Shown in pieces: positions 1 to 10,281 of a stretch of DNA of 64,000 bases. Each line of letters begins with the position of its first letter. Positions within the stretch are counted from its first letter, which is position 1. A program made the position numbers and the translations under genes. Source of the DNA: Alentia gelatinosa (taxonomy: Eukaryota; Annelida; Polychaeta; Phyllodocida; Polynoidae); NCBI GenBank assembly GCA_950022655.1, contig OX465584.1:56037789-56101788 (forward strand), written 5' to 3'. The notes under the pieces are model-generated. The model ran no database searches, was not told the origin of the DNA, and saw nothing but the letters and a program-made list of their open reading frames with translations.

Positions 1-780
1 AGATCGTGGCCAATCTGCATGCTAACCATGACCCGATAGCCTGCACCACAGAGTACTGTACCTGTGCTAATTCTTAGCCTGGAGGCCTGGCCAATGTGCA
101 CTCACATATTAGGCCAGGTAACTACCACCATCTTTTGGTGCATTGCGGGATTGCATTCAGCTGGCAAAGTCTGTCAAGAAATACTCTAATAAGTTATCTT
201 TGATCTTTAGAAACGTTGTCATAACATTGTTATATTTTTCATTCATTGTAAAGAGGTATAAAGAAGTTATTTGGGGAATCTTGCGATGGAGAGAGGTTGT
301 ACTGTCTTGCCTCTGCTGCATATGACTGGGGAACCAGCGTAAAGGCCGAACCTATCCCGTGGAGATTGGGTAGCGATCATTTTTTTCCTGGCCGCTCAGC
401 ACCTAGTCCCCGATAGTGGAGCTGCAGTGGAGCTACGGTCTCTAGGCGGCCCCCACGTTCTCCTCATAGTCGCGCATGAGGCAAGAACAATCGGAGAACG
501 GGTGGAGATTGGGTGAAGGTTGTTCAGAGAAAAACAATCAGTGCAATGGAGCACCACCTTCAGTTCAAGGTCACTCACATTTACTCTTTCTGGGCGTTAC
601 CTGTCCCATTGTTCATTGGGACAGGTAACCAGTCTATGTTAACCGTAGGAATATGGATAGCCAGTGTGAAAAGTTGGTGGGTCAAGGTATAGCATCAAAA
701 ATATATGTACTCCTTCAAAAGACGGGGAAAATAGGAAAATATATGTAATATACTGATCAATTTCTGTCATTTCATTCCAG
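1..780. other. Presumed intron/intergenic DNA; one short hairpin
   Basis: No exon is recognised here. A clean hairpin lies at about 598-631 (arms TTACCTGTCCCA and its complement around a 7-base loop). The short ORFs at 143-325 and 396-578 have no recognisable protein features. Confidence 0.4.
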
Positions 781-1024
781 AATTATGAGACTGAGTCAGA
801 CAGGGGTACTCTCGAAATGGAAACTCCAATTCTGGCCTAAACATACAACATGTCTAAGAACATCTTCAATGACACAAGGCATCCAGGTTGAGGACTTAGC
901 TGGACTATTTCTTGTCACTATCATTTTATTAGCAATATCTGTCTGCATATTTTGCATAGAGAAATTAATCTTCATAAAGAGAAGTAAAATATCTCACGAG
1001 GCAAAGCCGAGTGACGCTTTATAG
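781..1024 (+). CDS. Terminal exon of an ionotropic glutamate receptor-like protein (partial gene)
   Basis: Seen: a pyrimidine-rich tract ends in AG at 779-780, and the open frame then runs to TAG at 1022-1024; base 781 completes a split codon. The peptide reads IMRLSQTGVLSKWKLQFWP, then a Cys, then VEDLAGLF followed by about 20 hydrophobic residues and a basic IKRSK. Known of the family: iGluR/IR C-termini carry a LxExGxLxxLxxKWW segment closing lobe 2 of the ligand-binding domain, a disulfide Cys, then the M4 helix introduced by LxxxxGxF. Order and spacing match. Inferred role: extracellular-to-membrane end of a glutamate-gated or chemosensory IR-type cation channel subunit. The cytoplasmic tail is only about 20 residues, and its last ten codons overlap a repeat-derived motif (993-1016). 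Upstream exons must lie left of the window or be lost, so a pseudogene is possible. Confidence 0.62.
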
Positions 1025-1095
1025 AAAACCGAAATGAATGGCGTGTTTTCAGGAGCGACAGATCGAGTGCGTTCAGATTTTATCTTACCCCTATC
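990..1095 (-). mobile_element. Degenerate TCH-F element overlapping the receptor stop codon
   Basis: The apex motif TCACGAGGCAAAGCCGAGTG (993-1012) is followed at 1062-1090 by a stretch close to the inner part of TCH-F (gATCGAGTGCGTTCAGATTT, then TTATCTTACCCCT). The same order is seen in better copies at 14764, 56224 and 63041. The left hairpin arm is not recognisable. Confidence 0.5.
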
Positions 1096-1720
1096 ACTGA
1101 CTGATCAGATAACAGTCGTGACATCATTCCCCTATAGAGCCTCCAGAGGTTACTAAACTCCCGATTATCGCCCGGGTAAAGCAAAGTTCCGCTCCCGATA
1201 GACTTGGCACACTACGACAACATGAACCACAGTTTTCTCGTTTATAACTGGAGAAACTGAATATAATTTCGGATTTCTATGTAGAAATAGCTGAAATTTC
1301 CATTTCTGGCATCAGAATTTCAATTTGAGGATTTCTGAAAACTGTTAAACTGCATTGATTCTGGGTTACGGGTCACGGGTCTATCACCATATAACGTCGG
1401 TAATCAGCGAAAACCGGAACTTGCAAAACATACTGGATTACGGGATACCTCAATAGGGTCTATGGAATATTTTCTTACAATACTCCATTGGCATTGAGTA
1501 CGAGTTCCTAATGCTAAGTCTATGGCTGATAATCCCTGCTGATAAGATAACTCAGGATCTGAAGGACATTAAAGGCCTTATAAAAAGATCCTAGGCAGTA
1601 TTAAAGTAGATTGTGACAAGTCTGTTATACAAATTGCTCCAGACCATTTTTTCTAACAGCAGGCATTTGCATTTAAACACCTCGCAAAAATTGATGAACT
1701 ATTGTAAATCAGCATTAGAC

Positions 1721-1940
1721 TTAATCTCACCCCTGGGAGTTTTGTCCTATAGGTTTATCATTGGGAACTCATTCTCCATGCCCCTACGAGTATTGCATTC
1801 TGTTCTCTATGATCTATATCATGTGTGTCATCCATTCTCTTAGTGTGTACAGGGGTGAGATAAATACAGAAAGTAACTCCTTATGCGTCGTTCTCCTACT
1901 TTTTTTAACGCTATACTTTATTCACTCGACTGTCGCCATG
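1721..1940 (+). mobile_element. TCH-C element, hairpin half decayed
   Basis: Starts TTAATCTCACCCCTGG, has a variant of the shared box (CTATAGGTTTATCATTGGG) and the inner inverted copy CAGGGGTGAGATAAATACAG (about 1851-1870). The following hairpin module is present but strongly diverged (TTCACTCGACTGTCGCC). About 1100-1720 upstream shows nothing I recognise. Confidence 0.8.
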
Positions 1941-2349
1941 TGACTAGTGGTGGATGATCATATGCATGAGGAAGTTTGATGAAGACATCTCCATATAAAA
2001 AAATATTAATAAAAGAGCCATGCTCATACTGAAAATAAAATAGAAAATGAGTTTACACAAATATGACTGTTGGTTCAATATGTGAAGCAGTGAAGTGCTG
2101 AAGTTGAGATTTCTCTGAAATGTCAGAAATATTATGATAGATCATATGATAATAAATGTAAGATGGATTGCAATGAAGTATAGAAATAGTAATCTAACAT
2201 CGCTACGCCTGGTGAAATGAGGGAAGAGAGGACTGACTGGGGAATAAAATTGTTTAACAGATATATGATTTTATGGCTGTAATATTTGGGAATATTTAAT
2301 AGTAAGACAACTGAGTATTAAATATTAGATAAAATACACACACACATGC

Positions 2350-2358
<9 letters not shown>

Positions 2359-2418
<60 letters not shown>

Positions 2419-2461
2419 TGAGTGTCTGCATGTCTGTGTGTCTGTGTGTCTGTGTGTGTGA
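2359..2461. repeat. (GT)n microsatellite
   Basis: About 30 uninterrupted GT units to about 2417, then an imperfect GTCT/GT tail. The 83-codon ORF on the other strand only encodes Thr-His repeats and is an artefact. Confidence 0.97.
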
Positions 2462-2746
2462 GATATAAACGGAACTTCTTTATGAATATAAGCAGCCGAA
2501 GCTGACCAAGGAGATCACCAGATGGCGTGGTGATCGGAACCAGGACTGGTGGCGCCATCACCAGGGGGCACCTCAACTAGTCAGTGTGTGAGGTACAGGT
2601 CTTCACAACTATACTGACATGAAAAAGGGTGTGGGTGGGTGGGATAAAAGGCATTAGAGTTGAGGTATGAATTTCAAGAGTGGAGTGAAGGCGGAAGTGG
2701 TGTGACGTGAGAGGTGAAAGTGTGGGGACAGTTTATGAAAGGATTG

Positions 2747-2861
2747 GATTCTCAAGGCTCTATGCCTAGTTCGTTAAGAATTCTTCTCCCATAGAGAGTA
2801 CTGAGAACCTTGTACAGAATACCACTTGAGGAGTGTGAGATCCTATGAGCGGGGTGCACCC
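2747..2861 (+). mobile_element. Family R, half copy
   Basis: Matches the right half of the two full R elements at 26206 and 38031 (GATTCTCAAGGCTC..., AGAATACCACTT, GGGTGCACCC end). The left half is missing. Confidence 0.8.
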
Positions 2862-2926
2862 GATGATAGGTTACACAGACAAATCATACACTGAATACAT
2901 TACTCCCTTTTCTCTGTGAGTACTTT

Positions 2927-3153
2927 ACGGAAACTGGCTTACTGTCTCCGTACGTCAAAAATATGCGGTGAAACTGTTGATCACATACATCCTGATGCCG
3001 TATGTAGTATAGCGAGATTTGTCACGAGTTGGTTGTCTTGCTAAACCTTGCTAGGTTTCGAATAATCGCGTGCATTTTTCGCAGAGGGATGTATGTGATC
3101 AACAGTTTTACCAAGTATTTTGACGTACGAAGACAGTCAGCCTGTTTTCGTAT
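2927..3153. mobile_element. Family K hairpin, interrupted at its apex
   Basis: The arms CTTACTGTCTCCGTACG and ACGTACGAAGACAGTCAG enclose inner arms GATCACATACATCC and GGATGTATGTGATC. Intact K copies (24915, 42585, 59900) have a short apex like GCCTTCGGC. Here the apex holds a 79-bp insert (3001-3079). Confidence 0.8.
3001..3079 (+). mobile_element. 79-bp insert, copy 1 (possible Pol III-type element)
   Basis: Identical to 6360-6438 at every base. It contains TAGTATAGCGAG (3005-3016), close to the tRNA box A consensus, GGTTTCGAATAA (3054-3065), resembling box B with one extra T, and ends in TTTTT. No tRNA cloverleaf could be drawn by eye, so a tRNA-derived origin is only a suggestion. Confidence 0.5.
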
Positions 3154-3290
3154 TATTATATACCTAAAAATGGCGACATTTTACCTGGTCACGTGATCAC
3201 ATACCCTGTACGTCACAGTGTGGCTTACGGGTATAAATACGCCATGGGTAGAAGCGGGCAGTATGTGTAGGATATACTACCACAGGTATT
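3153..3290 (+). mobile_element. Family J repeat
   Basis: Same order as J at 25700 and 42748: TATACCT at the left, GTACGTCAC followed by an inverted partner, TAAATACG, CATGGGTAG, GCGGGCAG, then ATACTACCACAGGTA at the right. It abuts K in the same order as at 42.6-42.9 kb. Confidence 0.75.
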
Positions 3291-3419
3291 AGTCAGGGGG
3301 CCAGTTCCCTGAAATCCTGTTATTTAAGGAGTTTCGTTCCATGGAAGTATAGCAGCAATTTTATTACATCAAATGAAAGTTAAGACTTTGGCCATTCCAG
3401 ATATGGTAGCCATTTTTCT

Positions 3420-4480
3420 GTAAATGTGTCCATTTGACCTTTTATTAGAGGTCAAAGGTCAAAGGTCATCAAATTTCAGAGGGTTTTGAAATTGAGACAT
3501 ATTTTGTCATTTCTCCATGAGTATTTAGTTGATTTCTTAGATATTTGGTAAATATATTAAGACACCATAGAGTCATCAGTTTGTCACCATCTTGATTTTG
3601 ATCAAGGTCAAGGTCACCAAATGGAATGTTTCCACTCAGAATTTCACCCAGTTTCCTATAAGGACTTACAATAGTTTCTATAACTTGTTCTAATATGCCT
3701 GTATTTCAACTTAAATGATATATCTAGATACCTGATACCATACCCTAGTTAAGCCCTAAAGATAGAATTCCCATCATGCACCATTAAGCCACAGTGAGGT
3801 CAAAGGTCAACATATATCTTCAAACAAAAGACCAACATAGGCCACTGAAATTGAGGCAAAATTATTGCGACACCATAGAGCTATCAGCCTGTGTCACCAT
3901 CTTGATTTTTTCTCAAGGTCAAGGTCACCAAATGGAATGTTTTCTTCCAAAATTTCCCAATATTTCCAATAAGGATTTACAATAGTTTCTATAACTTGTT
4001 CTAATATAGCTATATTTCAACTTGAATAATATATTTGGATACCCTGCACCATGCCCTAGCAATGTTCTAAAGTAAGCCTTCCCATCATGCACCAATAAGC
4101 CACAGTGAGGTCAAAGGTCACGGTATCTGTTCATACATAGGCCACTGATGTTGAAACATATTTCATCATATCTTTAAGAATATTTCACCAATCTCTTAGA
4201 TATTTGACACAAAGATTTATATTTCATGGTACTCTAAGATTCTACAACAATCAAACATTTTTCCAAGGTCAAGGTCACTAAAAGGAATGTTTTTCTCAAA
4301 ATTTGACCAAATATTCAATTAGAAATTGTAGCAGTTTCTATATAAATTCACTTAAAATACCTGTAATTTAACTTGCATCACATAATTCTAAAAATGATAT
4401 CAGTACCTCACAATGTTGTGAAATTGTCTTCCCATCATGCATCATTAAGTGACCATGAGGTCAAAGGTCAAGGTAAGATT
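3420..4480 (+). repeat. Tandem ~311-350-bp repeat with AGGTCA half-site pairs
   Basis: About three diverged units. Each carries one AGGTCAAAGGTCA (3456-3468, 3797-3809, 4108-4120, 4458-4470; a third half-site precedes the first at 3449) and one AGGTCAAGGTCA (3605-3616, 3916-3927, 4266-4277). The conserved text between them includes TTCCCATCATGCACCA. No coding potential is seen. Confidence 0.85.
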
Positions 4481-4596
4481 CCATAGAAAATCATGAATAC
4501 ACCAAATCTGATAGGAAATTGAGATTGAAAGTGAGAATGTCTCAAGATATCTTCAATAATATGATCATATAATAATACTATCCTTTTGAACAGTGC

Positions 4597-5040
4597 TTTA
4601 GAGGGTGTGTCCACCAACCACGACAAGGCGGCGACAATGGCTTTCCGACAAGGTCCACAACAGCTCTACCATTGGAAGGCTTATCGTAGCCTTATCGTGG
4701 TAGGTGGACCCTAGTTCCCGACAAGAGGCTACGACAAGGCCCCGACAGGCTGCGACATGAAGCTTGTCGGGAGGTTGTCGGGGGCCTTCCGACAAGGCCA
4801 CGACAAAATCAAACATGTTCGATTTTAGAGCCTTGTCGTGGCATGTCGTGGCATGTCGGGAGGTTGTCGCAGAGGTCTACAATAGAAAATTTAGGTGGAG
4901 CTTGCTCTTCCCGACACGCCCCGACAACACTGTCGCAGAGCTCCTCTCCTCACGACAAGGCTGCGACAAGGCACCGATTGGAGATTTCTTGTCTGCGCGT
5001 GTCGCAGCCCTGTCGTGGTTGGTGGACGCACCCTCTAAAG
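4597..5040. mobile_element. Family H palindromic element, copy 1
   Basis: The ends CTTTAGAGGGTG...GTCCACC and GGTGGACGCACCCTCTAAAG are inverted over about 30 bp and continue as AACCACGACA. The interior is filled with CGACAAGG and its complement in both orientations. A second copy is at 17184. ORFs here are by-products of the GC-rich repeat. Confidence 0.85.
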
Positions 5041-5449
5041 GAGTTGCATACTTCTGCAGAAGTCGAGGTAATCTATTTTGAACGACAAGAGCCTGTCCTG
5101 GACATTTTGGTACCTATTCCAATTCTTTCCAATTATCCTGAGAGCTTTATTATGAGTAACTCGGAGCGATTGTATCAGTGATTTCTGTGATCCATCGACA
5201 ATAAACAAACAATATACTAGAATGGGACGAAAAATTACAGTGTGAATCGCTCTAGCAGTTTTCTGCTAATACAACGTTAGCGGTCGCCGGCTTTGGCCTA
5301 GGTTTGTAACCCAACTTTCGGAAAGATCGTACCTACCCGGCGATTGTGTTGCTACCCTGTATGCTATTACATTTAAGTCGGTTCGTATTTTCAGAATATA
5401 AGTAGGATACACTATATAACCCTAGTCACACAAGACCAGATACATATAA

Positions 5450-5732
5450 GGTCCGGCGTCCACCTACTACGATATGGCTCCGATATGGTCTACGATGCAC
5501 CTCCCGATAAAAAATCAAAATCGCGTCGGAAGGTTACCTACTATAGGGGCAGTTGACCACGTTTCTGCGATTAGACACAGATAAAAACCCTATACAATGC
5601 GTGGTGGATTGGCTTGTCTAGACATATGTTTACGAATTTGCACCTTCCCAATATGGCACCGATTTTGACATTTTGTATCGGTACCATATCGGGAGGTCTA
5701 CGATTCTATCGTAGTAGGTGGGCGCCAGGCCT
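5450..5732. mobile_element. Family G palindromic element, copy 1
   Basis: Inverted ends CGGCGTCCACCTACTACGAT and ATCGTAGTAGGTGGGCGCC. The interior carries CTCCGATATGG, GATTAGACACAGATAAAAA and TATCGGTACCATATCGGGAG. Four other copies lie in the window. Confidence 0.9.
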
Positions 5733-5741
5733 AACTTCAAG

Positions 5742-5860
5742 TAATTGGTGCCGTTTTCGTCAGCCAGTGGAAAATGACTTATGGCATCCTCACCGACTAT
5801 TTGATAGCAACGTGCAGTCGGTAGCACCACCGACACACTTTCAGGGGAACTCAAATAAAA
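5742..5860. mobile_element. Family P fragment
   Basis: Contains CCGTTTTCGTCAGCCAGTGG, ACCGACTATTTGATA, GTGCAGTCGGTAGCACCACC and GGGGAACTC, all parts of family P (full copies at 29981 and 48885). Confidence 0.7.
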
Positions 5861-6359
5861 AGTGCATGAATTCCATTGTGATGGAATTACAAAAGGACAC
5901 CAGATAGGCAGATTCAGGTCCAGATATCACAATATAAATAAAGGGCATGGTAAATGTGTGTTTAGGACATATCGTATAGTTTGAGTTTTGCATTTCTGAA
6001 CATTTTCATCTACTGCATTTATTACTGCAGGGGACCTCTGTGATGGAATTACATACTGTGACATGCAAAATTTAAGTTAAAGTGTTATTTCTGATTTTGC
6101 TCACTCAAAGGCATTTTAAGTCAACAAAAACTCTCTGTTCCATTACAGAAGACAACAAACAATCTAGAAATGTCTAGGACTAGCAATATATCAATGAAAT
6201 TTTGATGAGCCACAGCCCAGGAGGTCATTGACCCCTTGTAATTCCGTCACGTTTTGGAATTTCACTTGCTGTTTTTATTCAATTTGGTCAACACTACAGC
6301 AACTGTGAAATACTGAATGGCAATAGTACAATTGGTCTAAGTACAAGAAAATGTAAACA
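5861..6359. other. Intergenic, no feature recognised
   Basis: Moderately AT-rich. The phrase GTGATGGAATTACA occurs twice (near 5877 and 6050) but I see no wider repeat or exon. Confidence 0.4.
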
Positions 6360-6438
6360 TATGTAGTATAGCGAGATTTGTCACGAGTTGGTTGTCTTGC
6401 TAAACCTTGCTAGGTTTCGAATAATCGCGTGCATTTTT
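6360..6438 (+). mobile_element. 79-bp insert, copy 2
   Basis: Exact copy of 3001-3079, here outside any hairpin. The match starts and stops abruptly on both sides (left flank AATGTAAACA, right flank ACTATGAACC), which defines the element ends. Confidence 0.6.
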
Positions 6439-6439
6439 A

Positions 6440-7217
6440 CTATGAACCATCTGTCCGGTTAAGCACCTTTGCCGTGTTCTTGTCGCAATATATGCCGTGG
6501 TATGCCGCAACATGTCGGTAATTAAAAAAAAAATATATTCAATGTAATATATTTACATAATAAGTAGACATATCATATTCGCCACTGGGGCGTCCTTCCA
6601 TATAATAACCTAAAAAGAAAAACAGAGCTCCTCAGAAGCCAATACATTTCAAGACATAACACAATAGAGGCATCCCGCTGTTGGAACACTAAAATATTCA
6701 CAAATCAACTCGAAAAAATACATTTATCATCGCGCTTATGATTATCTCGGCACTGTAAGATGTACCAAGATATAACATAGCAAATGCATCGTGTTGTTAT
6801 AATCAGCAATTTAGGCCCAGGTTGCAACTGCCAATGGAAAATGTACAGATATAAATACGGGGAAAATTTGGTCAGTGGTGCTCCCAGATAGAATATCCAT
6901 ATTAAACGATTATCGGTGACCATCCCGATGAAGATGCGAAAAGGCCATTTTCTTGCAAAATGTAGAGGTGCTTTCCGACGGAATGATTTACAAAATCCGA
7001 TCTCCCTTTCCCAAGATTTCAAAGCACTTTAAAATTGTCGTGGTTCCATGTTATGCAATTTAGGGATGAGAAGTCGTTGACCAGGTCTGCATTTCTTTTG
7101 TTTTTACATTTACAGATTTTTCCATCGGGATGCATAATAATCGGTCGGCGGTGCCATATTCTAGAATCTGTGGTCCGTATCGATATGTGTAAACTGGGCC
7201 TTTCTATTAGGAGACGT
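6440..7217. other. Intergenic, no feature recognised
   Basis: The 105-codon ORF on the minus strand (6705-7022) shows no domain or motif I know. Confidence 0.4.
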
Positions 7218-7348
7218 GGCTAGTGTACCTGAATGGAATCTTTTCAGAGATAATTTGGTCGGAAATACTTGCAGAGTTCGAAGAACGAGGTGAATATTTT
7301 CAACCAAAATATATCTGAACAGATTCCATTCAGGTGCACTCACCATAC
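7218..7348. mobile_element. Family I hairpin, copy 1
   Basis: Nearly perfect inverted repeat: GTACCTGAATGGAATC and GATTCCATTCAGGTGC at the ends, apex GAGTTCGAAGAACGAG. Other copies are at 12271, 20955 and 59339. Confidence 0.85.
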
Positions 7349-7452
7349 CTCCTTATCATGATATATCAGTATTTGATTAAAACACGATTTTGGTACAAAT
7401 AATTTCATTGACTTACGGCCACCCAAACCATACGACACTCCACGAATATCAA

Positions 7453-7680
7453 TTTTTTTTTTTTTAGATTTTTTCTTTCTAAATAGTTTATTGGCACTTC
7501 TCAAACGTACATGGAATTAACATTCAATACAACAGAAAATTATCCGTGCACAACATAATAAGGAATTTCATAGCTGTTAGTTTTTTTGTAGGAAAAGACA
7601 TACATAGAATATGGGATAGTTTTAACGTGGGTAAAAGGAGAAAACCCTTTCGTAATACAAAACCTACACCAAACGGTCTA
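7453..7680 (-). mobile_element. Possible retroposed 3' end with poly(A)
   Basis: Read on the minus strand, AATAAA (7487-7492) is followed 22 bases later by a 13-base A run (7453-7465). This is the signature of a retrotransposed 3' end. No coding match was found upstream. Confidence 0.35.
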
Positions 7681-7913
7681 CGGTGAATTCGGTCACATGT
7701 GAACTCGCTATCGGTGAATTCGCTACCGCTACAAGTTCGGTACCGGTGAATTCGATACCGCTACGTTCCCGTGATTTTTATTTATCCTGGAGGTCTTGGT
7801 TTGGAGTGAAGTACCCCTATACTCCACTGTCTCCAGTCTCGATACTCGAAATTCGCCAGTACCCAGATTATGGGCTTCCATGATAGCAAGCAATTCTAGG
7901 CAGATATATTTGA

Positions 7914-8237
7914 TTTAACCCTTTCCAGGCGAGCAGGTTGGTGGGTACCAGTAGCTGCAGGGCCGAGGGTGCCCCTGGGATGTATGTCTCTGGGGGCGAG
8001 CATGCCTTGAGGCAATCAGGAAAGTTTCACTTGTCATGTGACCTAGAGAAATTCTTTATTGCCCTAGAGCAATTCTTTTTAAAACAGTATACAAAATGTA
8101 ATGATTTCCACCCATATCTTTCCATATTTTACAAGAACCCTGGATATATCATGGAGGACTATAGGCATTCTCGCCTCCTGTGTATATAGCCCCTATGTAC
8201 ATTATGCCTGCAGGCATTTTCGCCCTGAATGGGTTCA
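7914..8237. repeat. Unit bounded by TTAACCCTTTCC and GGGTT, related in style to the 34-bp minisatellites
   Basis: Begins TTAACCCTTTCCAGG and ends with ATGCCTGCAGGCAT (a 14-base palindrome) and CCCTGAATGGGTT. The same ingredients bound the minisatellites at 24.3 and 27.4 kb. Confidence 0.35.
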
Positions 8238-9352
8238 GGTACTAACAGGAGAGTAGCTACTCTCAAATCTTCAGATCTATTTTTTTTTTCACATTCTTTT
8301 ATTGGTCTAAATAGTATTTTACAAAAATATAGTACTAGTTTGTCGTTTTATAACCATCCAATAAAAACGAGATGTCGTCAGCCTATTGGCTGGTTTTCTT
8401 CGACACCACGCATAACCAAATATTTTATATAATTTGCGCACATCAGCTTGTACATCAATTGTTATTGTTGCATCTATATATACCAAACAACAGAGATCCC
8501 CCAAACCACACAGCGCATGCTCAGAGCGCATTCTCATTGTAACTGATTCATCTACAATTGTAATACATATTCTGTCAATTATATAAAGTATAACACAAGG
8601 AGTAATATAGGATGTATTTTGAGACAGGCCTTACTTCCGGTATCATATAAACAAAATTACTTCTTTAGTGATTTAACCCCACGTAACCAAACTCATGCAA
8701 CACCTATAGGTCAAACTATGCAAGCACAAGTAATAAGCAGTAGATAATAAACAATCGTTGAGTAATGTTGACAGCGATTTGGCAAGTAACCCGGCCGACA
8801 CATGGAACATCAAGTTAGATTTACTCGCTAGTACAATAGCCTTTTGGATTTTAGCTCATCTTTCTGCCATTTACCAAATTGTCTTTGTCTTCAATGTTTC
8901 TGATTACTGATTGCAGAGCATTCCATAATACACCGGCTTTGTATTCTACAGATGCCATGAGTTTAGATTTTGTTATATTACTAAAGATTGATAGCACTGG
9001 GGCATCAAATAGACGGGTTCTGTTTAAGTTAACATCACTCAAATTTGGGTTTTTGGATCGACAGAATCCTAATGACAGTAGATGTGCTTCGACTATTGAG
9101 GTAGTTAACTTTACAGCGGTTGTGTAGGTCATTGATATGTACATCCCTTCTAGAATTTGTGCATATTCTAAGCCCTCGATTTTAGAGATGCTGAAGTTTT
9201 TGGACAAGGCAAGAATTTGTTTGGTGAAATAGCACATCACCATATTCAGCATAGGGCAAAACCTTTGCTTTATAGATCTGGATATCCTGTTTCTCCGATA
9301 GATACTTACGGATGTGCAACAGTAGATACAGTTTATGGGCCATCTTGTGATT

Positions 9353-9600
9353 TATCCTACCCCTAATAAAATACGCCATAGGCTTAACATGGGATTTGTT
9401 TATGTCACGGGTACTCTGATAATGAAAAAATGTGGAAAAGGGGTAGGATAAAATCTATACGCCACTCGTTTGAGTTTGAGCTTATTTATGCCACGCATTT
9501 TGTTGGCTCCGTAATGTCACGAGTCGAAGACGAGTGACATTACGGAGCCAACAAAATGCGTGGCATAAATAAACTCAGACTCAAACTCGTAACTTCTCTT
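9353..9600 (+). mobile_element. TCH-A element inserted in LINE reverse transcriptase
   Basis: TTTATCCTACCCCTAAT at the left, CCATAGGCTTAACATGGG box, inner copy GGGGTAGGATAAA, then a long hairpin with arms CATTTTGTTGGCTCCGTAAT, apex GAGTCGAAGACGAG, and tail ending TCTCTT. Because it interrupts a coding sequence its borders are well defined. Confidence 0.92.
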
Positions 9601-9710
9601 GATATTATGTGTTCAACATGCGCTTTATAGCTAAATTTTTCATCTAGGGCAATCCCTAGATAGCTGTATTTGCTTACCTTCTCTAATGTTTGGTTGTTGA
9701 TAGTGAGGTC

Positions 9711-9784
9711 TAAAGAAGAAACCAACAAGGTTTGGTCAAAGCCGATGTTAAGCCTATGGCCATTTATTCCAGGGGTGAAATAAA
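9711..9784 (-). mobile_element. TCH-C, internally deleted, inserted in the same LINE
   Basis: Only the two ends remain: TAAAGAAGAAACCAACAAGG and GTTAAGCCTATGGCC...CAGGGGTGAAATAAA. Reverse transcriptase sequence continues on both sides (SSLDLTINNQ and GTRLKIAMAN). Confidence 0.85.
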
Positions 9785-9944
9785 GGGATATTCGCCATAG
9801 CGATCTTCAGCCTTGTTCCAAAGGACATAATCTTTGATTTGGCAGCGTTTAGGGTTAATCTGTTATTCCTATATACCTATTTCTGAAACCTCTATAGTAA
9901 CATACCGCTGCTGGGGGTGCAGTAATTATAAGTTATGTATCGAA

Positions 9945-10022
9945 ACTGACGTTTTCATCCCAGGCTGACGTTTTCGTCCCGGGCTGACGTTTTCGTCCCG
10001 GGCTGACGTTTACGTCCTGGCC
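9945..10022 (+). repeat. 19-bp minisatellite
   Basis: Four units of CTGACGTTTTCGTCCCGGG with few changes, each containing a TGACGT core. It is preceded by TAACATACCGCTGCTGGG, which also occurs at 14232. Confidence 0.85.
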
Positions 10023-10177
10023 TGACCACGTGACATAAAGAGCAGCGGGACAAAAACCTAGCTATTGCAGTTACTTGATAAGGGTGGCCATTTCTATGGG
10101 GCTATAGCAGGAAAAGAAATAATCATTTTTATCGATATTCAAAGGTATATAGGAATAGGGAAACCAAGTACCGGTAA

Positions 10178-10281
10178 TCAAAAGTCAAAGTTACTCAGTA
10201 ATGCTCGGAAAAATTACTGCCCACGGCCAAGGCCTTGGCCAGTAGTTTTTCCGAGCCTTACCTCGTAACTTTGAACTTTTG
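10178..10281. mobile_element. Single-copy long hairpin
   Basis: Inverted arms CAAAAGTCAAAGTTAC and GTAACTTTGAACTTTTG, then GCTCGGAAAAATTACTG with its complement. The centre is CCAAGGCCTTGG. A smaller hairpin, GCAATCACACC with GGTGTGATTGC, follows at 10408-10446. Confidence 0.75.

Larger units (their letters stand above)
8279..9890 (-). mobile_element. Truncated non-LTR retrotransposon (C-terminal reverse transcriptase and 3' end)
   Basis: Minus strand, 5' to 3': about 9880-9790 gives NRLTLNAAKSKIMSFGT; 9728-9605 gives a YSYLGIALDEKFSYKAHVEHI segment; 9350-9185 gives AHKLYLLLHIRKYL, IYKAKVLPYAEYGDVLF and LVQKLQHL; 9010-8851, in another frame, gives TRLFDAPV, SVEYKAGVLWNALQSVIRNI. Known: this is the thumb and post-thumb part of CR1/jockey/L2-like ORF2 proteins (YLG motif, HI, Y-W region, LQ-R, WN-LP-IR). 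The 3' UTR ends with AATAAA (8298-8303, minus strand) and a T run at 8280-8289. The element is 5'-truncated, frameshifted and split by TCH-A (9353-9600) and TCH-C (9711-9784). It is dead. Confidence 0.8.

Noticed and set aside
3794..3985. Possible coding exon in the AGGTCA repeat
   Set aside because: The frame is not kept in the other two repeat units.
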